Shown: positions 32,684 to 40,868 of the stretch, piece after piece
Layout: every line of letters starts with the position of its first letter
Numbering within the stretch: the first letter of the stretch is position 1
Assembly: GCF_003867015.1 (NCBI RefSeq)
Contig: NZ_CP032548.1
Location: 935,001-999,000 of the forward strand
DNA: 64,000 nucleotides
Direction of reading: 5' to 3'
Origin: Tenacibaculum singaporense
GTDB taxonomy: Bacteria; Bacteroidota; Bacteroidia; Flavobacteriales; Flavobacteriaceae
The notes under the pieces: model-generated
What the model was told of the DNA's origin: nothing
The model's input: the letters and a program-made list of their open reading frames with translations, nothing else
The model's database searches: none
Made by a program: the position numbers and the translations under genes

Positions 32684-34843
32684 CTAACTAATCGCTAACT
32701 CTTTCCAATAATCACTATAAAAATTTGAGGTTTCTAATAATTGCTTATGATTTCCTTTTATGGTGGTTTCTCCTTTTTCTAATACATATATAGTGTCGGC
32801 ATATTTTTTTAGGGTTTCTAAACGGTGGGAAATAAACAGTACGCCCATTTGCTCTTTTAATCTAGTAATTAATTGGATACTGAACTTTTCAGTTTTTCTA
32901 TCCATAGCAGCAGTGGCTTCGTCTAAAATAAGCAATTGTGGTTTTTTATATAAAACACGTGCTAGGGCTATGATTTGTTTTTGCCCTCCTGATAAATTCA
33001 CTCCTTCTTCTCCTAGTATTGTAGTATATCCTTGTGGAAATTCTTTAATGAATTCTTCAAAACCGTGTTCTTGACAAAATTTTACAACGTTTTCTGGGGT
33101 GCCTTCTTTTCCTAATAAAATATTGTCTAATACATTACCGTTAAAAATGGTGATTTCTTGTGGTACAACTCCTACTAAGTTTCTCCAACTAGTTAACTCA
33201 ATATCGTTAAGAGTGTCTTTTTTATTGACGATTATTGTCCCGTTTTCAAAATCGTAGAATTTCTGTAGTATTTGTCCTAAGGTGCTTTTGCCACTTCCGC
33301 TTTCTCCAACAATTGCTGAGAGCTCTCCTTTTTTTATGGTAAGGTTTACTTTTTTTAATAGTTGACTTCTGCCTGCAAAACGAAAAGATAGGTCGTTTAT
33401 TTGTAGGTGTTCAAAATTTGTGAGTTCTATTGTTCCTTGTTTCTCTTTTTCTATCGATGTAAACTCAAACATACGGTTAAAGGCTATTTTTGCTTCGTTT
33501 ATAGGTATGGTAATTAGAGCTAAGTTGGTTATTGATGGTAATAGCGAGCCTGCAATACCTAATATTGCCATTAATTCTCCTAATAGCATTTGCTTTTGAT
33601 ATACTTGGTATGAGGTATATGATAAAATAGCCATTAAAAACAAGACTCCTGCAGTACCTGAGAGTAGTGCTAAACGTACATTTATTTTGCCTAAATCAAC
33701 AATTTTATTTTGCAGGTTACCAAATACTAATTGATTTATCTTTTGAAAGAATGATTGCCTGTTGTAGTTTTTTATAGTGGCTATGCCTTGCATTGAGCTG
33801 ATGTAATTGCTTTCGTTTAGGGCATAACTTTGCATGACTTCTTTTTGCGATTTGATAATTTTATGATTGAATCGGTATATTATGAAAAAGTAAATAGGCA
33901 AACTAACCAAAGCGATAATACCTACTTTCCATGAGTAGAAAAATAAAAAACCAAACGATACTAATACAACTAAAGCATCAATAACTACATTGCTGGCTAT
34001 GAACTTGATTACTTTTTGCACTCTGTTTGTATCGTTTAATCTCGCTACTAATTCTCCTATTTTACGGGTGTCAAAAAAAGGTTTTGGTAAATGGAGTAAA
34101 GAGGTGTAAAAAGAGTCAATTATTCGGTTGTTGAAGTCTTTTGATTGTCGTATTAATAACAATTCTCTTAAGGAGGTAAAGCCAATTCTTACTAGTAACA
34201 AAAAGGTTAGAAGCCCAATGCCCGATATTAATTTTTTGGTGTTTTGTGATGGTAAAATATCATCGATTAGTTTTTGAGAAAATACAGACATTGCCATTCC
34301 TAATACGGCAATTCCTACTCCTAGTACGATACTTGTGGTGAGTAATTGCTTATCTTCTTGTAATAGTTGAAAAAACCATTGTTTTTTTGACTTTTTTGTT
34401 TCTTCCGCTTTTATAAATTTTTCGTTAGGGCTTAGGGTTAAGCAGGTTTTAGAAATCCATATTTTTTCTAGTTCTTCTTTAGTAAGGGTTGAAATTCCTT
34501 TTCCTGGGTCGCCTATGATGAACTGGTTGTTTTTAAACCCATAACAAACCACGTAGTGTTGTAATTTGTTTTCTAGAAGTACGTGTAGTATTAATGGGGC
34601 ATCATGATCTATCAATGCTTGAATGTCTGCTTCGTTACCTTGTGCTGTAAAACCTATTTGGTTGGCAGTTTGATATAGACCTAATAAGGTGGTTCCTTGG
34701 CGTGTTGTACCGCTTAATTCTCTTAATTTTTCTATGGAGTTTGCTCCTCCGTAATATTGAATTAACGATAATAAACAGGCCACTCCACAATCAGATTGGT
34801 CATGTTGTAATACATGGGTTTTATGAATGTTTTTTTTGTTCAT
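32684..34843 (-). CDS. C39-peptidase ABC exporter (bacteriocin-type, double-glycine leader processing)
   Basis: A 719-aa exporter-protease. Residues 1-140 are a C39 peptidase with catalytic Cys in QHDQSDCGVACLLSL (about 20), His in HYVVCYGF and Asp in GDPGKG. Residues 165-450 form the six-helix membrane domain. The nucleotide-binding domain follows with Walker A GESGSGKSTL, signature LSGGQKQ, Walker B LLILDEATAAMD and H-loop FISHR. It cleaves after GG of a leader peptide and secretes the core. It is the only exporter of this kind in the window, and a double-glycine peptide is 2.2 kb upstream on the same strand. A second candidate substrate lies at 49092. Confidence 0.95.
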   Translation of the reverse strand: MNKKNIHKTHVLQHDQSDCGVACLLSLIQYYGGANSIEKLRELSGTTRQGTTLLGLYQTANQIGFTAQGNEADIQALIDHDAPLILHVLLENKLQHYVVCYGFKNNQFIIGDPGKGISTLTKEELEKIWISKTCLTLSPNEKFIKAEETKKSKKQWFFQLLQEDKQLLTTSIVLGVGIAVLGMAMSVFSQKLIDDILPSQNTKKLISGIGLLTFLLLVRIGFTSLRELLLIRQSKDFNNRIIDSFYTSLLHLPKPFFDTRKIGELVARLNDTNRVQKVIKFIASNVVIDALVVLVSFGFLFFYSWKVGIIALVSLPIYFFIIYRFNHKIIKSQKEVMQSYALNESNYISSMQGIATIKNYNRQSFFQKINQLVFGNLQNKIVDLGKINVRLALLSGTAGVLFLMAILSYTSYQVYQKQMLLGELMAILGIAGSLLPSITNLALITIPINEAKIAFNRMFEFTSIEKEKQGTIELTNFEHLQINDLSFRFAGRSQLLKKVNLTIKKGELSAIVGESGSGKSTLGQILQKFYDFENGTIIVNKKDTLNDIELTSWRNLVGVVPQEITIFNGNVLDNILLGKEGTPENVVKFCQEHGFEEFIKEFPQGYTTILGEEGVNLSGGQKQIIALARVLYKKPQLLILDEATAAMDRKTEKFSIQLITRLKEQMGVLFISHRLETLKKYADTIYVLEKGETTIKGNHKQLLETSNFYSDYWKELAIS

Positions 34844-35209
34844 AAATTTATTTTCTAACAGGGTTTACACAGTTTTACAAAAAATAAGTCACTATTTAAC
34901 TTTTAAACTTTTCAATTATGTCGGTTTCATTTTTTTTTGATAAAAAACGAAACAAAAAATCAAGTCTAAACAAGGAAATTACTCCGTATCGTTCTCTCAG
35001 TAAACTTCATGCGTTATGCTCCGCACCGCAATTCTGTTTCTTCGTTCACTATTTCTACGTTTAGATAGGGATACTGCTTTTTGGTAATGATGTATTTACT
35101 ATAACAATACAGTATCTTCTCCTTCACTCAAATCAACAAAACATTTCTTTTATCTAAAATTTACTTTTTTTACCATTAAAATGTATTTTTTCTTTCATGC
35201 CATTTTTTG
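34844..35209. other. Gene-free stretch in the bacteriocin island
   Basis: 366 AT-rich bases without a gene. A flavobacterial-looking segment (AAAACGAAACAAAAAATCAAG through CTACGTTTAGATAG, 34947-35070) resembles dispersed repeats I recall from this family. The exporter and thioredoxin-like gene may therefore be on separate transcripts. Confidence 0.4.
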
Positions 35210-35722
35210 TTACGGAATGACTTTTAAAATATCTTCTATTTTGGTAGCTCCTTTAAATTTTTGCAGTAGTTCTTGGTTTTTGTTATATACTACGATATAG
35301 GGTATAGAGTATACATCGAAAATAGTGGCAAACTTAGCCTTGGTATCTTCTAAGAAAGTAACATTTTTTTGATTATCTAATTTATAGCTTATAGCAAACT
35401 GTATGATTTGCTCTTTTTTTTCATAAGAAACAAATATCAATTGCGTGTGTTTAAAATCTTGTAAGCGTTTTTGAATTTTTGTAGCTTCTGATTGACAATA
35501 GTCACACTCAGTATTAAAATAGACAAAAACCGTGGGTTTATTTTGTAAGTTGTTTTGCGTAAAATTTTCTCCGTTTAGGGTTGTAAAGGAAAAGTTAGGG
35601 ATGGTTTTAATACGTCGTGCTACTTCCTTTTTATGGCTGAGCTTGGTAGTTATTTTATAGCCTAAAAAAGTAACAATTGCTAGCAATATAATTCCTATAA
35701 CTAATTTGAGTTTTTTCTTCAT
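35210..35722 (-). CDS. Membrane-anchored thioredoxin-like protein
   Basis: A 170-aa protein with an N-terminal anchor (KLVIGIILLAIVTFLGY) followed by a thioredoxin/redoxin domain: FSFTTLNGENFTQNNLQNKPTVFVYFNTECDYCQSEATK with the CDYC redox pair (about residue 75), and a cis-Pro region SIPYIVVYNK. It lies in the periplasm facing the membrane. Such proteins often accompany Bacteroidota C39 exporters and peptides, where they may form disulfides in the secreted peptide. The nearby peptide has two Cys. Same strand as the island genes. Confidence 0.88.
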   Translation of the reverse strand: MKKKLKLVIGIILLAIVTFLGYKITTKLSHKKEVARRIKTIPNFSFTTLNGENFTQNNLQNKPTVFVYFNTECDYCQSEATKIQKRLQDFKHTQLIFVSYEKKEQIIQFAISYKLDNQKNVTFLEDTKAKFATIFDVYSIPYIVVYNKNQELLQKFKGATKIEDILKVIP

Positions 35723-35789
35723 TATATTATTTTTATTAACTATTTTTTATTTCGACTACGCTCAATGAACTTTTTGAACTAACCTTAGA

Positions 35790-36419
35790 CTAGGTTAGGT
35801 TTAAGGTTAAAAACATCACTAACCCTAACCAAATAACCAAGCCAGTACCATAACTAGCTGCGGTGATTTCAAAACTTTTCCAATAGTTGTTTTTTAGTAG
35901 TTTGTGTACTCCATATACCAGTACAAAAAAGTAGGTTATTTCAAATAAGTTAATGGTTTGTAAAGGGTATATAAGCCAAGGTTCTAAATTTTCAATATCT
36001 AAAAAATTAATATAGCTTAGAGGATAAAACTGTTGAATGTCTTGTAAGGTATAGTTTGTTTTTATAAATAAAAAGTATAGTAGTTTTACAAAACCTACCA
36101 ATACCAACACAAACTCTCCTAACAGGGCTATTCTAAATAGTTGTTTAAATTTTATCTTGTTTTCTGTGTCGTAAAAAAACAAGCCAACGTTTAAGCATAA
36201 GGCAACTAAACCTCCTCTTATTAAGACTAAAACAGGGATTATAGCATAACTTATCCATGACCATTTTTCTTGATTTTGAATTATTTGCTCTATTTGTTCT
36301 TTAGCAAACTGCTCTGAGTAAAAACCATATATTAAATCTTCTAAGGAAAGAAATTTATTAGTTAAGTAAGAGGCAAAAATGTAAAGTATGATGATTATAA
36401 ATAATAGTTTCTTTTTCAT
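35790..36419 (-). CDS. Hypothetical integral membrane protein, 209 aa
   Basis: Not recognised. Five or six hydrophobic segments with a short N-terminal span, polar loops rich in Glu, Gln and Lys, and no catalytic motif seen. It follows the 61-aa small membrane gene by 13 bases and precedes the thioredoxin-like gene by 67. In this setting it may be an accessory or immunity protein for the bacteriocin, but that is inference from position alone. AT content is high like the rest of the island. Confidence 0.72.
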   Translation of the reverse strand: MKKKLLFIIIILYIFASYLTNKFLSLEDLIYGFYSEQFAKEQIEQIIQNQEKWSWISYAIIPVLVLIRGGLVALCLNVGLFFYDTENKIKFKQLFRIALLGEFVLVLVGFVKLLYFLFIKTNYTLQDIQQFYPLSYINFLDIENLEPWLIYPLQTINLFEITYFFVLVYGVHKLLKNNYWKSFEITAASYGTGLVIWLGLVMFLTLNLT

Positions 36420-36432
36420 TTTGGGTAAAGCA

Positions 36433-36618
36433 TTATTGTTTGTCTACTCTCTTAATACAAGAAACAATAAATAAACAAGTCCCAGCAATGAAGTACGATA
36501 AACTATAAAGATAATTAGGTAAATCTAATATCTTTAAAAACTTATTTAAAATAATTAAAATAGCAAGTATAACAAATGTAAAATATATTTTCATTTTATC
36601 TAAAAATGTCATTAGCAT
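36433..36618 (-). CDS. Small membrane protein, 61 aa (possible immunity protein)
   Basis: Two hydrophobic spans (YFTFVILAILIILNKFLKIL and YLYSLSYFIAGTCLFIVSCI) and a basic tail. Several in-frame ATGs near the start (residues 1, 3 and 9) are possible. Small two-span proteins next to bacteriocin genes are often immunity proteins. It ends 13 bases before the 209-aa membrane protein gene. No family assigned. Confidence 0.55.
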   Translation of the reverse strand: MLMTFLDKMKIYFTFVILAILIILNKFLKILDLPNYLYSLSYFIAGTCLFIVSCIKRVDKQ

Positions 36619-36751
36619 ATTCTTAATTTTGTTGTTTTAATAAAACTAAAGAGGTAAAAACAAAAGTTCATGATTTAATATCAACAACTCCTATTGTATA
36701 TATGTTTTAGTTTAGTAAAAAGCTAACATTTTTGTAAGTCAGATTGTTTAA

Positions 36752-36934
36752 TTATTTATTACTTTTTATGAAGTTGTTGAATAAGTAATAAATTAAAGCT
36801 AACTCCAACAACCCATAAATAATAGTATACACCCAATCATTATTTTCTAAGCTAAAGCTTTTAATGCTCTTATATAAAAAGAAAGAACATATAATTAACA
36901 TTAAGATACCTAATAATAACATGATTTTTTTCAT
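36752..36934 (-). CDS. Small membrane protein, 60 aa (possible immunity protein)
   Basis: Starts MKKIMLLLGILMLIICSFFLY, one span, then a second span WVYTIIYGLLELALIYYLF and a short basic tail. It lies 73 bases after the double-glycine peptide gene on the same strand, the usual place for an immunity gene. The role is inferred from size and position only. Confidence 0.55.
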   Translation of the reverse strand: MKKIMLLLGILMLIICSFFLYKSIKSFSLENNDWVYTIIYGLLELALIYYLFNNFIKSNK

Positions 36935-37007
36935 TATGATATTTTATTGTAGCTAAATACTCCAACCGTTTAAATTATTTAGAGTATTTAGCTAGATTAT
37001 TATTATT

Positions 37008-37199
37008 TTAAAAGTCTCCTCTTCCACAAGACATTGACATATTAGCAGAAGCTAATCCAAAACCTACTGCAGCACCTATACCACCAGTAAAAAGACCAAT
37101 AGTAAATGAAACTGCCATAGTAGTTAAAGCTCTTTTACACGCTTGTGACATTTCTCCTCCTTGAAGATTTTCCATTTGATTTAATTCTAATGTTTTCAT
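37008..37199 (-). CDS. Double-glycine leader peptide, bacteriocin-like (63 aa)
   Basis: The leader MKTLELNQMENLQGG has the hydrophobic spacing (L, M, L) and GG end recognised by C39 peptidases. The predicted core of 48 residues has two Cys, an amphipathic start (SQACKRALTTMAVSF), a glycine-zipper-like stretch GLFTGGIGAAVGFGLASA and a polar GRGDF end. This fits a pore-forming class II bacteriocin or a related secreted peptide. It is the first gene of the island on the minus strand, with small membrane genes, a thioredoxin-like protein and the C39 exporter downstream. Activity and target are unknown. Confidence 0.85.
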   Translation of the reverse strand: MKTLELNQMENLQGGEMSQACKRALTTMAVSFTIGLFTGGIGAAVGFGLASANMSMSCGRGDF

Positions 37200-37623
37200 A
37201 ATAACATAATTTTTAATATAAATGCTATTATAAGTAGTATAATTTTAACCATTTGAATAGCATTTAATAATTTAACTTTTCCATGATTTCTTTTTAGTCA
37301 CTCATAGCTTTATGACCATTCTTGCACAAAAATATTTTTAGCACCCTTACGGTATTAACTTTTAGGTTTGTTAAGAAATAATGTAGAATTTTCGGTAATC
37401 AGCAATTTCGGTAATCAGCAATTTCGGTAATCAGCAATTTCGGTAATCAGCAATTTCGGTAATCAGCAATTCTTTTTTTATTTCTTTAGCAAGGCTAATT
37501 TAAAAACATATTTTTATAAAACAAACATTTTTTAAATTTTGTATTGTTTTTTAACATTTAAGTTAGTGTTTTGTTTGTTTTTTTGGGGTTTTATTCTTGA
37601 GTAATATGTGGTGTGGGGTATAG
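37200..37623. other. Gene-free right end of the bacteriocin island
   Basis: About 420 bases upstream of the peptide gene. It contains the 16-bp tandem repeat at 37393-37472 and otherwise AT-rich sequence. Any promoter for the peptide unit must lie here, but no exact TAnnTTTG box was seen on the minus strand near the start. Confidence 0.5.
37393..37472. repeat. Five exact 16-bp tandem repeats (CGGTAATCAGCAATTT)
   Basis: Units begin at 37393, 37409, 37425, 37441 and 37457 with no intervening spacers. The near-identity of copies suggests recent slippage. It lies about 200 bases upstream of the bacteriocin-like gene. A CRISPR array is excluded because there are no spacers. Confidence 0.95.
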
Positions 37624-37672
37624 AAAAATAAGAAACCCGATAGCAATACTGCTATCGGGTTTGAGTTTTTAT
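37624..37672. repeat. Right copy of the duplicated terminator; terminator of the pyrophosphatase gene
   Basis: AAAAATAAGAAACCCGATAG, a GCAATACTGC centre and CTATCGGGTTTGAG with a T-run. The stem AAACCCGATAGC / GCTATCGGGTTT is an intrinsic terminator 17 bases after the minus-strand stop of the pyrophosphatase gene at 37689. Same orientation as 32597-32645. Confidence 0.9.
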
Positions 37673-37688
37673 GAGGTGTGTTTAGCTT

Positions 37689-40118
37689 TTATTTATTTTC
37701 GTACTCTTTAATTTTTTGTTCAACTTCTTCTAAAGTACCTTCAAAAGTTTTTTCTTCAGTTGTTTCTTCACCGTTTTTAACAATTGTAGTAGAAATAATT
37801 GCTTTAGCAGTACCATCATCATTCTTTTCAATAGTTACTTTAATGATATTTTCTAACTTGTTCTCTGTAGTAAATTCAGCATCAGTAGAAAGTTTTATTT
37901 CGTGTTTTTCACCATTTTTGTCAATCCAAACTTTAATATTTTCTGTCTCTTCATGTGTTTCAGAAGAAGTATGTCCGCCTAATATTGGGGCAATAACTAA
38001 ACCAACTAAACACGTAAGTTTAATTAAAATATTCATTGATGGTCCAGAGGTATCTTTAAAAGGATCACCAACAGTATCACCTGTTACAGCAGCTTTATGC
38101 GCATCAGAACCTTTGTAAGTCATTTCTCCGTTGATTTCAACACCAGCTTCAAACGATTTTTTAGCATTGTCCCAAGCACCACCAGCGTTGTTTTGGAAAA
38201 TAGCCCACATAACACCTGACACACAAACACCTGCCATATAACCACCTAAAGGTTCAGCACCAAAAATTAACCCGATAATTACTGGGGTAATAATAGTAAT
38301 TAATCCAGGTAAAATCATTTCTTTTAAAGCAGCTTTGGTTGAAATATCTACACATTTTGCATATTCAGGAGTACCAGTTCCTTCCATAATTCCTGGAATT
38401 TCTCTAAACTGACGACGAACTTCATGGACCATTTCCATAGCTGCTTTTCCTACCGATTGCATGGCTAATGCTGAGAATATAACAGGAATCATTCCACCGA
38501 CAAATAACATTGCTAATACATCTGCTTTAAAAATGTTAATTCCGTCAATTCCTGTGAAGGTTACATAAGCAGCAAATAAAGCTAAGGCTGTTAAAGCTGC
38601 GGAAGCGATGGCGAATCCTTTACCAACTGCAGCAGTAGTATTTCCTACAGAATCTAATATGTCGGTACGTTCACGGACGTGATCTTCTAATTCACTCATT
38701 TCAGCAACTCCACCCGCATTATCTGCAATAGGACCAAATGCATCAATAGCTAATTGCATTGCCGTTGTTGCCATCATTGCTGAAGCTGCTAAAGCAACTC
38801 CGTAAAATCCAGCGAAATAATATGAGCCATAAATAGCTGCTGCAAATAATAAAACAGATAAAAAAGTAGATTTCATACCTACCGCTAAACCAGCAATAAT
38901 ATTGGTTCCAGCACCTGTAGCACTATTTTGTACGATAGCTAACACTGGTTTTTTACCTAAACTGGTATAATAAGCTGTAACCATTGAGATTAATGCTCCT
39001 ACAGCTAAACCAATACAGGCAGCCCAAAACACATTGATAGCTGCTACTTCTTTAAAGCCTTCTCCGAAGAACTTCATTTGCATTGTTTGAGGAAGCATCC
39101 ATTTAATCAAGAAGAAACTAGCTATTAATGTTAAAATAATAGCGACCCAGTTTCCAGTATCTAGTGCTTTTTGTACTTGTGCTTCTTTTGCACTATTATC
39201 CTTAATTCCTACCAAGAAAGTTCCAATAATGGAAGCAATAATACCAACTCCTGCAATTACTAAAGGAAGTAAAATAGGTCCCATTCCGTTAAAGGGATCA
39301 GAAAAAGGTGAGGTTATAGACATATCTCTAATAACATAGTTTCCTAGTACCATGGCTGCTAGTACGGTTGCTACGTACGAACCAAACAAATCGGCCCCCA
39401 TACCTGCAACATCACCAACATTATCACCAACGTTATCTGCAATGGTTGCTGGGTTACGAGGATCGTCTTCAGGAATTCCTGCTTCTACTTTTCCAACTAA
39501 ATCGGCACCTACATCGGCAGCTTTGGTATAAATACCTCCACCAACACGAGCAAATAAAGCAATAGATTCAGCTCCTAAAGAAAATCCAGCCAAGGCTTCT
39601 AATACAACAGTCATTTCATTGTAAAAGTTACCTCCATCTGTAATAAATTGACCAACAAATATTAGAAAAAATAAACTTAGACCTAAAACAGCTAAACCAG
39701 CGACACCAAGTCCCATTACGGTTCCACCACCAAAAGATATTTTTAAAGCTTGGGGCAGGCTAGTTTTTGCAGCTTCTGCGGTTCGTGCATTAGCATCGGT
39801 AGCGATTCGCATTCCTATGTTTCCTGCGAGTGCAGAAAATATTGCTCCGATAATAAATGCAGGAACAATCATAATACTTGTTGTTTCTACTACTTGAGAG
39901 ATTCCGAATAAGGCTAATGAAGCGATAACAACAAAGATTAGTAATAATCGATATTCAGCAGCTAAAAAAGCAAGAGCTCCTTCTTTAATACTTTTTGAAA
40001 TAGATTTCATTTTATCATTTCCTGCATCTTGTTTTTTAACCCAGACCATTTTTATATACATAAAAATGAGTCCTAAAAGTGCCAAAATAATAGGCACATA
40101 TATCATGTTTTGTTTCAT
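37689..40118 (-). CDS. hppA: Membrane-bound ion-translocating pyrophosphatase
   Basis: An 809-aa inner-membrane pump with about 16 spans that uses PPi hydrolysis to move H+ or Na+. Signatures: [38 protein letters not shown] (around residues 190-230, substrate loop), [12 protein letters not shown], whose Ala indicates the K+-dependent subfamily, and [21 protein letters not shown] near the membrane domain end. After the last membrane helix there is a soluble tail of about 90 Glu/Lys-rich residues ending [11 protein letters not shown], not part of the classical enzyme. The K+ dependence is inferred from that Ala; the ion cannot be assigned. A cytoplasmic pyrophosphatase gene lies just upstream, with its own terminator between. 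Confidence 0.95.
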   Translation of the reverse strand: MKQNMIYVPIILALLGLIFMYIKMVWVKKQDAGNDKMKSISKSIKEGALAFLAAEYRLLLIFVVIASLALFGISQVVETTSIMIVPAFIIGAIFSALAGNIGMRIATDANARTAEAAKTSLPQALKISFGGGTVMGLGVAGLAVLGLSLFFLIFVGQFITDGGNFYNEMTVVLEALAGFSLGAESIALFARVGGGIYTKAADVGADLVGKVEAGIPEDDPRNPATIADNVGDNVGDVAGMGADLFGSYVATVLAAMVLGNYVIRDMSITSPFSDPFNGMGPILLPLVIAGVGIIASIIGTFLVGIKDNSAKEAQVQKALDTGNWVAIILTLIASFFLIKWMLPQTMQMKFFGEGFKEVAAINVFWAACIGLAVGALISMVTAYYTSLGKKPVLAIVQNSATGAGTNIIAGLAVGMKSTFLSVLLFAAAIYGSYYFAGFYGVALAASAMMATTAMQLAIDAFGPIADNAGGVAEMSELEDHVRERTDILDSVGNTTAAVGKGFAIASAALTALALFAAYVTFTGIDGINIFKADVLAMLFVGGMIPVIFSALAMQSVGKAAMEMVHEVRRQFREIPGIMEGTGTPEYAKCVDISTKAALKEMILPGLITIITPVIIGLIFGAEPLGGYMAGVCVSGVMWAIFQNNAGGAWDNAKKSFEAGVEINGEMTYKGSDAHKAAVTGDTVGDPFKDTSGPSMNILIKLTCLVGLVIAPILGGHTSSETHEETENIKVWIDKNGEKHEIKLSTDAEFTTENKLENIIKVTIEKNDDGTAKAIISTTIVKNGEETTEEKTFEGTLEEVEQKIKEYENK

Positions 40119-40177
40119 GTTATTGTTATTTGATTAGTTATAAGTGTTCGTAAATATAACAAAATCAATAACTAAAC

Positions 40178-40211
40178 AAAAAACCTCTCAGTTGCAACTG
40201 AGAGGTTTTTT
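40178..40211 (-). terminator. Intrinsic terminator of ppa
   Basis: AAAACCTCTCAGTTG / CAACTGAGAGGTTTT near-perfect palindrome followed by T-run on either side, just past the ppa stop. Confidence 0.92.
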
Positions 40212-40238
40212 GTTTTATAAAAGGAGTTTTTTTATAAA

Positions 40239-40766
40239 TTAGATAGTAAAATCTCCATTTGTTTTATGTTCGCTATTTTCATAACGCTCTAAACATTTAT
40301 CTAATATTTCGTAGGCTTCATCAGCATTACCCCAGTCTCCAATATCAACTTTTTTCTTTTCTAAGTCTTTGTATACTTGGAAGAAGTGAGTGATTTCTTT
40401 TTGACGGTGTGGGTTTAAGTCAGATAAGTCATTGTATTTGTTCCAGATTGGGTCTGATACAGGTACACAAACGATTTTTTCATCTGGTCCTTTTTCATCA
40501 GCCATGTGGAAAACACCAATTGGCTTTACTTCCATAACACACATTGGAAATGTTGGTTCAGCACCCAATACTAATACGTCTAATGGGTCACCATCTAACG
40601 CTAAAGTTTGAGGAATAAATCCATAGTCTCCAGGATACATCATTGATGAGAATAACATTCTGTCAAAGCGAATTTTTCCTAAATCAAAATCGTATTCGTA
40701 CTTGTTTCTACTTCCTTTTGGTATTTCAATTAAAACATCAACTGTTTTTCTTTCTTTTGCGGTCAT
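40239..40766 (-). CDS. ppa: Soluble inorganic pyrophosphatase
   Basis: A 175-aa family I enzyme that hydrolyses PPi in the cytoplasm. Motifs: VLIEIPKGSRNKYEYD at the start; MYPGDYGFIPQTLALDGDPLDVLVL (around residues 43-67) with the metal-binding Asp cluster; and IVCVPVSDP. Length is normal. A perfect -7 box (TACTTTTG) lies upstream. Downstream, the membrane pyrophosphatase gene is separated by a terminator, so PPi removal is split between recycling for ion pumping and simple hydrolysis. Confidence 0.97.
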   Translation of the reverse strand: MTAKERKTVDVLIEIPKGSRNKYEYDFDLGKIRFDRMLFSSMMYPGDYGFIPQTLALDGDPLDVLVLGAEPTFPMCVMEVKPIGVFHMADEKGPDEKIVCVPVSDPIWNKYNDLSDLNPHRQKEITHFFQVYKDLEKKKVDIGDWGNADEAYEILDKCLERYENSEHKTNGDFTI

Positions 40767-40803
40767 ATATTCTTAACTTTTCTTCGTTTCTAAAATCGGT
40801 TTG

Positions 40804-40811
40804 CAAAAGTA
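40804..40811 (-). promoter_or_regulatory. -7 promoter box of ppa
   Basis: TACTTTTG on the minus strand, an exact TAnnTTTG match, about 38 bases before the ppa ATG. No clear -33 TTG. Confidence 0.5.
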
Positions 40812-40868
40812 GTAATTTATTAGATTTTTTAAAGAAAAAATAAAGGTAATTTATGGTTAAATGTGTGA

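Noticed and set aside
37393..37472. CRISPR array
   Set aside because: The 16-bp repeats are directly adjacent without spacers and no cas genes are present.
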